Shown here: piece after piece, positions 7,070 to 12,436 of the stretch
Numbering within the stretch: the stretch's first letter is position 1
Layout: every line of letters begins with the position of its first letter
From: DAIUCA01 sp964613675
Lineage (GTDB): Bacteria > Pseudomonadota > Gammaproteobacteria > Competibacterales > Competibacteraceae
Length of the DNA: 12,436 bases
NCBI GenBank assembly: GCA_964613675.1
Contig: CAZTIH010000074.1
Span: forward strand, 1-12,436
Direction: 5' to 3'
Made by a program: the position numbers and the translations under genes
The notes under the pieces: model-generated
The model's database searches: none
The model's input: only the letters and a program-made list of their open reading frames with translations
What the model was told of the DNA's origin: nothing

Positions 7070-8748
7070 TCACAGGGATCCTGAGTGAGGTGCGTTTCCG
7101 TCGTTCGAGATCGCGACATCGCTCGACACAACAAAATCACCGGGATCAAGCCCGCCAGTACGATGACGAGGGACGGGCCTGCCGCGCCATCTAACCGTTC
7201 ATCCGACGCCATTTGGTACGCAAACACGGCTAACGTATCAAAATTGAACGGGCGCAAAATCATCGTGACCGGCAGTTCTTTCATGACATCCACAAATACC
7301 AAAAGCGCTGCACTTAAAACGCTTCCCCGCATCAACGGCCAGTGAATTTTGCGGGCAATGCGGTCGGGGGTCGCCCCTAAACTGCGGGCCGCATCCTCGT
7401 AATGGGGCCGTACCTTCTTAAACCCGGCTTCCAATGGGCCATACGCCACCGCAAAAAAGCGCACCGTACAGCCATAAACCACCGCAAAAATGGACCCTGA
7501 CAGCAAAATTCCCCAACCACTCAAAAAGTGATCCGCTGTTCCCAAGGTAATCAGCAGCCCTACCGCAATCACAATCCCTGGGGTGGCATAACCCAACATA
7601 CCCACCCGCAATAGGTTCCGACGTACCGCATAGCCCCCCCGTCGCACGCTGTACACCGCACCACTCGCCACCCCCAACACGATGAGGGTCGTCACCAAAC
7701 TCAAAATCGCGGTGTTAACGCTCAATTGCCACAGTCGCCAAGCGCTAATGCCGTGTTCTGCGGTCCAGAACATCGCTAATAGAACGGCGCCAGGCAATAG
7801 AAAGCCCAAAGTAACGGGTAACAAACAGCACAGGGTCGCAATCCACTGTTTTCCCCCCGTCAAGGTGACCGGCGGCAAGGGGTGATAGCGCGTGGTGGTG
7901 TCTGCAAAACGGCGTTGTCCCTCGGTGTAGCGTTCGAGCACCAACAGCCCGTACACAAATAACAACAATACCGAAGCCAATTGTGCGGCGGCGGCGGGAT
8001 TCCCGAAGGCGTACCACGTGCGATAGATGCCCGTTGTGAAGGTGTGAACCTCAAAGTGAGCCACTGCCCCAAAATCCGCCAGACTCTCCATGATCACAAA
8101 TAAGGTTCCCGCTAAAATTGCGGGGCGCGCCAAAGGTAAACCGGTTCGCCAAAAGGTTCCCCACGGGGAATATCCCAACGAACGGCTGACCTCTAATAAA
8201 CACCGCGATTGACTGATAAACGCCGCCCGCGCCGCGACATAAACGTAGGGATAAAGCGCCATGGACAGCACAAAAATCGCCCCTTCCACCGAACGAATGC
8301 GCGGAAACCAATAGTCGCGCACGCCCCACCCCGTGACCTCGCGAAGCAGGGTCTGGAGCGGGCCGGTCACTTGAAGAAAATCGGTATAGGTGTACGCCAA
8401 GACATAAGCCGGCATCGCGAGGGGCAGTACGAGAAGCCACTGGAAAATCGAACGCCCTGGAAAGCGGTACATCGTCACTAACCAGGCGGTCAGGGTGCCA
8501 ACCACGAGGGTGGTTCCGCCCACCCCCACGGTCAACCACACCGTATTGGTCACATATTCGCGCAGACGGGTCTCAAAAAGGTGTCCCCACACGCCCTCGG
8601 CGGACATGAGGACATAGCTCAGAATTGCAATGAGCGGCAGGGTCACGCAAAAAACGAGGCCCAGCGCCAAGCTCAGTCCCCATGAAAAGCGATTTTTTAT
8701 AACGGAAAAACCCCCGAGAACGGGGGCAGTCAGGGTCGAAGTATTCAA
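7066..8748 (-). CDS. fbpB: Ferric iron ABC transporter permease (fused two-domain)
   Basis: This 560-residue inner-membrane permease has the doubled architecture typical of FbpB/SfuB: two sets of about six helices, each with a binding-protein-dependent permease EAA loop. The first loop is near residues 185-210 (SRSLGYSPWGTFWRTGLPLA). The second is EDAARSLGATPDRIARKIHW near residue 455. A leading hydrophobic helix follows a basic KNR motif around residues 18-20. No ATG exists near the expected N-terminus. The best start is TTG 8748, 43 bp after the fbpA stop, with a weak upstream GATGAG and no strong ribosome site. A terminator-like hairpin lies within codons 8-15. A four-codon reading frame (ATG 8759 to TGA 8745) overlaps the TTG as TTGA, which could couple translation; alternatively a one-base error there hides an ATG start. 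The stop overlaps the fbpC start. Confidence 0.93.
   Translation of the reverse strand: MNTSTLTAPVLGGFSVIKNRFSWGLSLALGLVFCVTLPLIAILSYVLMSAEGVWGHLFETRLREYVTNTVWLTVGVGGTTLVVGTLTAWLVTMYRFPGRSIFQWLLVLPLAMPAYVLAYTYTDFLQVTGPLQTLLREVTGWGVRDYWFPRIRSVEGAIFVLSMALYPYVYVAARAAFISQSRCLLEVSRSLGYSPWGTFWRTGLPLARPAILAGTLFVIMESLADFGAVAHFEVHTFTTGIYRTWYAFGNPAAAAQLASVLLLFVYGLLVLERYTEGQRRFADTTTRYHPLPPVTLTGGKQWIATLCCLLPVTLGFLLPGAVLLAMFWTAEHGISAWRLWQLSVNTAILSLVTTLIVLGVASGAVYSVRRGGYAVRRNLLRVGMLGYATPGIVIAVGLLITLGTADHFLSGWGILLSGSIFAVVYGCTVRFFAVAYGPLEAGFKKVRPHYEDAARSLGATPDRIARKIHWPLMRGSVLSAALLVFVDVMKELPVTMILRPFNFDTLAVFAYQMASDERLDGAAGPSLVIVLAGLIPVILLCRAMSRSRTTETHLTQDPCE
8706..8726 (-). terminator. Intrinsic terminator/attenuator inside the start of fbpB
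   Basis: On the minus strand the sequence is CCCCCG-TTCT-CGGGGG-TTTTT: a perfect six-base-pair GC stem, a four-base loop and five T. It follows fbpA by about 65 bp and lies within the first codons of fbpB as called. It would stop most transcripts after the periplasmic binding-protein gene, with some readthrough into fbpBC, unless ribosomes or a factor prevent folding. Confidence 0.65.
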
Positions 8749-8791
8749 CTTAAACTCATCTCATAAAAATTATTAGATTTAGGGGAGGACT

Positions 8792-9802
8792 TTATTTCCA
8801 TCCGGCACGGTCGGCAATTTTCATCGCTTCAACGGCGTTGGCGGCATAAGTGGCGGCGTTCAAGCGATCTTGCGCAAATTCACCAAAGGCTTGTAGGACG
8901 GGGTGGGGTGCGACGGTGGGGTTGACGGGATATTCAAAGTTAACATCAGCAAGATACCGCTGGCCTTCAGTCACTAAATATTCCATCAATTTCAACGCAT
9001 TTTCGGGGTTGCGGGCGTGCCGTGTCATGCCAACGCCCGAGATATTGACATGCGTGCCGCGGTCGCCTTGGTTGGGAAAGAACACCGCGACTTTCGCCGC
9101 CACTTCTTGATCTTCGGGTTTATCGGAACCCACTAAGCGGCCTAAATAATAGGTGTTGGAGATGGCGATGTCGCCGACGCCCGCCGCGACGGCCCGAATC
9201 TGATCCGTATCCCCACCTTCAGGGGGACGAGCAAAGTTCGCTACAAAATTGCGGGTCCACGCTTCTACCCCTTCCGCGCCATGAACATTCAACAGCGATC
9301 CCAACAGACTTTGGCTGTACACATTGCTACTGCTACGGGTCAGGATACGGCCGCGAAACTGAGGTTCGGCGAGGGCTTCGTAGGTGCTTAATTCGCTAGG
9401 ATCGACCCGATCTTTGGCGTAAATCAACACGCGAGCACGCATCGAAATCCCGTACCACAAGCCCCCCGGATCGCGGAGATGTTCAGGCACAGATTCGCGA
9501 AGAACTTGTGAGGTGACGGGGCGGAGTAAATCTTGCGAGGCGGCTAAGGCTAATCTGGCGGCATCCACCGTAATCAGAATGTCGGCTTGGGTATTTTCGC
9601 CTTCGGAGGCAAGTCGCTGAATCAACGCATCATGGCTGCCTTCCACGACATTCACTTGAATGCCCGTCGCCTGCGTAAAGCCCGCGTACAGAATTTCATC
9701 CGATCCGTAGTGACGTGAGTTGTAGATATTCACCACGCCCTGTGCCTGCGCCGTGCCCGCGACGACGAACCAACTACAAATCAGCCCAACTTGCCATTTC
9801 AT
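8792..9802 (-). CDS. fbpA: Periplasmic ferric-iron-binding protein (FbpA/FutA family)
   Basis: This 336-residue substrate-binding protein captures Fe(III) in the periplasm and delivers it to FbpBC. Residues 1-20 are a signal peptide ending TAQA-QG. The mature start VVNIYNSRHYGSDE (23-36) is the FutA/IdiA-type motif, with Tyr27 and Tyr32. Further likely iron ligands are Tyr162 (SNVYSQS) and the tyrosine pair 218-219 (SNTYYLGRL), which matches the multi-tyrosine site of FutA proteins. The C-terminus (NFEYPVNPTVAPHPVL) is also characteristic. Length is normal for the family. ATG 9802 has AAGAGGT about nine bases upstream. It is the first gene of the operon and probably its most abundant product, because a terminator-like hairpin follows. 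It diverges from the TonB-dependent receptor gene across 216 bp. Confidence 0.95.
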   Translation of the reverse strand: MKWQVGLICSWFVVAGTAQAQGVVNIYNSRHYGSDEILYAGFTQATGIQVNVVEGSHDALIQRLASEGENTQADILITVDAARLALAASQDLLRPVTSQVLRESVPEHLRDPGGLWYGISMRARVLIYAKDRVDPSELSTYEALAEPQFRGRILTRSSSNVYSQSLLGSLLNVHGAEGVEAWTRNFVANFARPPEGGDTDQIRAVAAGVGDIAISNTYYLGRLVGSDKPEDQEVAAKVAVFFPNQGDRGTHVNISGVGMTRHARNPENALKLMEYLVTEGQRYLADVNFEYPVNPTVAPHPVLQAFGEFAQDRLNAATYAANAVEAMKIADRAGWK

Positions 9803-9842
9803 CAGATTATTACCTCTTGAGTTTCAGAATTAACCGACGCCG

Positions 9843-9864
9843 TTAACGCAATTGACTGCGTTAA
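9843..9864. promoter_or_regulatory. Perfect 8-bp inverted repeat in the fbpA leader
   Basis: TTAACGCA (9843-9850), a six-base spacer, and TGCGTTAA (9857-9864) form a perfect dyad about 40 bp upstream of the fbpA start. TTACTT-AGTGA-AAGTAA (9865-9881) follows directly, and AACGCAATT recurs at 9845 and 9899. The dyad could be an operator for a dimeric regulator or an RNA hairpin in the 5' leader. No known regulator consensus is recognised. Confidence 0.45.
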
Positions 9865-9903
9865 TTACTTAGTGAAAGTAAGTCAATTCGGCATCGCAAA
9901 CGC

Positions 9904-9933
9904 AATTTATTCGCATAACACAAAGATTGTCAA
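9904..9933 (-). promoter_or_regulatory. fbpA: Sigma-70-type promoter for fbpABC
   Basis: On the minus strand, TTGACA (9933-9928) is a perfect -35 box, followed after 18 bases by TAAATT (9909-9904), which matches four of six -10 bases. Transcription would start near 9897 and give a leader of about 95 nt. A weak Fur-like 19-mer (9919-9937, about 12 of 19 by eye) overlaps the -35 box, consistent with iron repression. Confidence 0.55.
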
Positions 9934-9967
9934 TTGCAACCCACTCGCATTTAGATCGGTTCTTGGT

Positions 9968-9986
9968 GAAAATGCTTTGCATTATT
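9968..9986. promoter_or_regulatory. Fur-box-like palindrome in the divergent region
   Basis: GAAAATGCTTTGCATTATT matches about 13 of 19 positions of the Fur consensus GATAATGATAATCATTATC and has an internal ATGC/GCAT dyad. It overlaps the likely -35 of the receptor gene and lies about 35 bp upstream of the fbpA -35. It could therefore repress both divergent transcripts when iron is plentiful. Confidence 0.55.
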
Positions 9987-10004
9987 GAAGCACTGTTCTA
10001 TTAA
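9977..10004 (+). promoter_or_regulatory. Putative promoter of the TonB-dependent receptor gene
   Basis: TTGCAT (9977-9982), a 16-base spacer and TATTAA (9999-10004) give a modest sigma-70 match just upstream of the ATG at 10019. The Fur-like palindrome covers the -35 box, the usual arrangement for iron repression. The receptor's ribosome site (AAGAGA, about ten bases before ATG) is weak. Confidence 0.35.
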
Positions 10005-10018
10005 GAGACCTAAAATAT

Positions 10019-12295
10019 ATGCGATTTTTGAATAAAAAGTGGAAATGCTATTGCGTGGGCCTATGGCTATCGGGGGAAGTGGCCGTTGCACAACCTCCCC
10101 TTGACGCCGAAATTCTGGACTTCACCGAAGAAACCGCCGAAGTGCTGACTGTTCTCGATCAGATCACGATTACGGCGACTCGACGGGCTCAAGCCTTGCG
10201 AGATGTGCCGGGCACCGTGACTGTCACATCGCGCAGTGAACTCGACCGCACGCTGTCGCAAAACATTGCCGATGCGGTGCGTTATGAACCCGGGATTGCC
10301 GTAGATAGCGAGGGGCGTTTTGGATTGTCTGGATTCCGGATTCGTGGGATTGGAGGAAATCGAGTGTTAACGGTAATCGACGGCATCCCCATTAACGATG
10401 AGTTTTCCTTTGGCCCGTTTCAGAACACCAACCGAGATTTTATCGACCTGGATGTTATTGAGACCCTCGAAATTGTGCGTGGCCCTGGATCGGCGCTCTA
10501 CGGCAGCGATGCGTTAGGGGGAATCGTTGCGTTTCGCACTAAAGATCCCGATGACTACTTAGGCGTTTTTAATCAAAATTACTATCTATCGGCAAAAGCG
10601 GCCTACGCCAGTCGAAACCGAGAATGGCAAGGCACCGCAACAGTAGCGGCTCAAAATCCCACAGAAACCGTGCAAGGGATGGTGGTTTATAGCCGTCGGG
10701 ACGGACAAGAAACCCAGAGTTTTGGGGGACGCGGTGGCATTGGCCCCCAACGGGAACAAGCCGACCCCCTCGACCGCCTCGATCACAATGTGCTCGGCAA
10801 AGTCGTTCTAAAACCTTCTGAAAATCAAGAAATTAAGTTTATGGTGGACTATCTTCGGGGAGAAACCTTGACGACAGCTAAATCGGCGATGGGCGTGACG
10901 GTGCGTGGGATTACTACCGACCGTCTTCGCGGTGACGACGAGCGGGAACGGACGCGGTTAAGCGTCGCCTATCGTTTACAAGCCGACACGGGCCTGTTTG
11001 ATGAGTTACAAGTCCAATTGTATCGCCAACACACCGATGCGACCCAAGTCACTAAAGAGACCCGTTTGAGTACTAATCCGACAGCCAACGCATTTCGCAC
11101 GCGCACTTCGGAATTTGAACAAACGGTGACTGGGGCCACCGTCCAGTTGAATCGCAATCTCACCCTTGGGGGCGTACCCCATCGAGTGACTTACGGGGGA
11201 GAGATTCGGCACACGGAAAGCGATAATTTGCGGCTTGGCGATACCGTGAACGCCAATACCGGTCAACCGATTCCCGAATTTACGCCCTTCCCCACCAAAG
11301 CTTTTCCCAAAACGACGGCGCTTAACGTCGGGGCGTTTGTGCAAAATGAGATCGGGTTTTTGAACGACGCCCTACGGATCACCCCCGCTTTGCGATTCGA
11401 TTATTTCTCTCTCGATCCCCAGCAGAACGACCCAGATTATTTTGCAGGTAACCCCGGTTCGCCGCCTGTGGAAGATTTCAGTGATTCGGCGTTCTCGTTC
11501 AAGCTAGGGGCCGTTTACCAGTTTGATCCAGTTTGGGGACTGTTTGCCCAATACGCTGAGGGATTTCGGGCACCAGCTTATGATGATGTGAATGTGGGAT
11601 TTGCCAACATTGCGAGTCGTTATCGAGCCATTCCAAACCCCAATCTCAAGCCCGAAACCAGTCGTGGCGTCGAATTGGGGCTTCGGGGCGCCTCCGCTTT
11701 GGGGAGCTTGAATCTCAGTATTTTCCACAATCGCTACAAGAACTTCATTGAATCCCTAGCGTTTGTGGGCATTGATCCCGAGGACGGTTTTCAAGTGTTT
11801 CAGTCGCGCAACCGAGGTCGGGTTGAGATTAGCGGAGCCGAGCTACGAGGCGATGTGAACTTGCGGCAGGTGAGCGATCCCTTAGCCAATTTTCGTCTAC
11901 GTACCAGCCTGGCTTACGCCAAGGGCACCGATGAAGAACTCAACCAGCCCCTCAACAGCATTGATCCCCTCAAGGGAATTTTGGGACTGGCCTATGATCA
12001 CCCGAGCCAAACCTGGGGGAGCGAACTCATTTGGACGGTGACGCGCCGTAAAACCCAGGTGGCTAGTGGCAACAATCCCCAGTTTAGAACACCGGGGTAC
12101 GGCAAACTCGATTTACTCGCGTACTACCGCTTTGATCGACATACCGTTTTGAATGCGGGGGTATTTAATCTCACCGATCAGAAACATTGGTTGTGGAGCG
12201 AAACCCTGATTGGGTTATCTCCAGATAACCCCGCATTGGCCCGACTCACCGAGCCAGGGCGCCACTTTAGTCTCAGTCTCAAAACCGAGTGGTGA
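10019..12295 (+). CDS. TonB-dependent outer-membrane receptor, heme/hemoglobin family
   Basis: This 758-residue outer-membrane protein would import an iron compound using TonB energy. Residues 1-24 are a signal peptide ending VAVA-Q, with a short hydrophobic core. A TonB-box-like EVLTVLD lies at 41-47. The plug domain (~50-170) has ITITATRR, the block GFRIRGIGGNRVLTVIDGIP, and VRGPGSALYGSDALGG. A 22-strand-type barrel follows and ends in SLKTEW; the terminal aromatic is the usual outer-membrane assembly signal. FRAP (516-519) and NPNL (540-543) are the paired boxes of heme/hemoglobin receptors. The histidine that lies between these boxes in HemR-type receptors is absent: the 20 residues between them contain no His. 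The ligand may therefore be hemoprotein bound differently, or another iron complex. It is divergent from fbpA and shares a Fur-like site, so it probably serves iron acquisition. No tonB, exbB or exbD is in the window. Confidence 0.93.
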   Translation: MRFLNKKWKCYCVGLWLSGEVAVAQPPLDAEILDFTEETAEVLTVLDQITITATRRAQALRDVPGTVTVTSRSELDRTLSQNIADAVRYEPGIAVDSEGRFGLSGFRIRGIGGNRVLTVIDGIPINDEFSFGPFQNTNRDFIDLDVIETLEIVRGPGSALYGSDALGGIVAFRTKDPDDYLGVFNQNYYLSAKAAYASRNREWQGTATVAAQNPTETVQGMVVYSRRDGQETQSFGGRGGIGPQREQADPLDRLDHNVLGKVVLKPSENQEIKFMVDYLRGETLTTAKSAMGVTVRGITTDRLRGDDERERTRLSVAYRLQADTGLFDELQVQLYRQHTDATQVTKETRLSTNPTANAFRTRTSEFEQTVTGATVQLNRNLTLGGVPHRVTYGGEIRHTESDNLRLGDTVNANTGQPIPEFTPFPTKAFPKTTALNVGAFVQNEIGFLNDALRITPALRFDYFSLDPQQNDPDYFAGNPGSPPVEDFSDSAFSFKLGAVYQFDPVWGLFAQYAEGFRAPAYDDVNVGFANIASRYRAIPNPNLKPETSRGVELGLRGASALGSLNLSIFHNRYKNFIESLAFVGIDPEDGFQVFQSRNRGRVEISGAELRGDVNLRQVSDPLANFRLRTSLAYAKGTDEELNQPLNSIDPLKGILGLAYDHPSQTWGSELIWTVTRRKTQVASGNNPQFRTPGYGKLDLLAYYRFDRHTVLNAGVFNLTDQKHWLWSETLIGLSPDNPALARLTEPGRHFSLSLKTEW

Positions 12296-12351
12296 CGGGC
12301 ATTTTACCGATGATTAAGCGGCTTGACAGCGCGATGAAACGCAGCATCACG

Positions 12352-12402
12352 TTGACCTTCTCCCCGCCCTGAAGGACGGGGCTTGTCGCGCATTTTGGTC
12401 AA
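12352..12402 (+). repeat. Palindromic element, copy C (best preserved)
   Basis: Outer inverted repeats TTGACC (12352-12357) and GGTCAA (12397-12402) are perfect. Between them are a CCCCG-CCCTGAAGGA-CGGGG hairpin (12362-12381) and TTGTCGCGCATTTT. The element lies 57 bp after the receptor stop, so its hairpin could also act as a transcript 3' end, though no T-run follows. Its outer ends are the cleanest of the four copies. I see nothing else in the 141 bp between the receptor stop and the window end. Confidence 0.75.
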
Positions 12403-12436
12403 TAGCTTGCGGCCTAATCGGTGTAAGTGAGCGTCA

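Noticed and set aside
8051..8539. 162-codon minus-strand frame inside fbpB
   Set aside because: It is a +1 shadow of the permease. The fbpB frame carries the helices and the EAA loops.

Overview
The window looks like chromosomal DNA of a Gram-negative bacterium, most likely a proteobacterium and perhaps a gammaproteobacterium. It encodes an outer-membrane TonB-dependent receptor, a periplasmic iron-binding protein and a two-domain PPK2/PAP enzyme of the Pseudomonas/Acinetobacter type. I cannot name the genus. Base composition is moderate by eye, genes are densely packed, and there is no rRNA, tRNA, CRISPR array or intact transposase.

Layout: (1) 2-561, the 3' part of a major-facilitator (YcaD-like) transporter, split by a -1 frameshift in a G6 run. 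(2) 706-2124 (+), a HAD-UbiA fusion of the polyprenyl-phosphate phosphoribosyltransferase (DPPR synthase) type. (3) 2216-3772 (-), a two-domain polyphosphate:AMP phosphotransferase, convergent with the previous gene. (4) 3773-4704, a sparse region with hairpins, two copies of a palindromic element in inverted orientation, and between them a gene (-) for an unrecognised 106-residue protein with 13 consecutive threonines and a glycine-rich C-terminal hydrophobic segment. (5) 4705-6006 (+), a DprE1-like FAD oxidase. (6) 5969-9802 (-), a complete ferric-iron ABC importer, fbpA-fbpB-fbpC. (7) 10019-12295 (+), a TonB-dependent receptor of the heme/hemoglobin family, divergent from fbpA. (8) a further palindromic element at the right end.

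Two functional groups stand out. The fbpABC operon and the divergent receptor form an iron-uptake locus. They share a 216-bp intergenic region with a Fur-box-like 19-mer, recognisable promoters and extra inverted repeats. A near-perfect intrinsic-terminator hairpin lies inside the first codons of fbpB, which starts at TTG; this suggests attenuation after fbpA. The HAD-UbiA fusion and the DprE1-like oxidase are steps of polyprenyl-phosphate-ribose (arabinose-donor) chemistry. They lie on the same strand but are separated by the oppositely oriented pap and threonine-rich genes.

The most unusual non-coding signal is a ~50-bp palindromic element present in four diverged copies (580-634, 4007-4058, 4565-4611, 12352-12402). 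It resembles an IS200/IS605-type right end, with no transposase in the window. The most unusual gene is the poly-threonine small protein between two of these copies.
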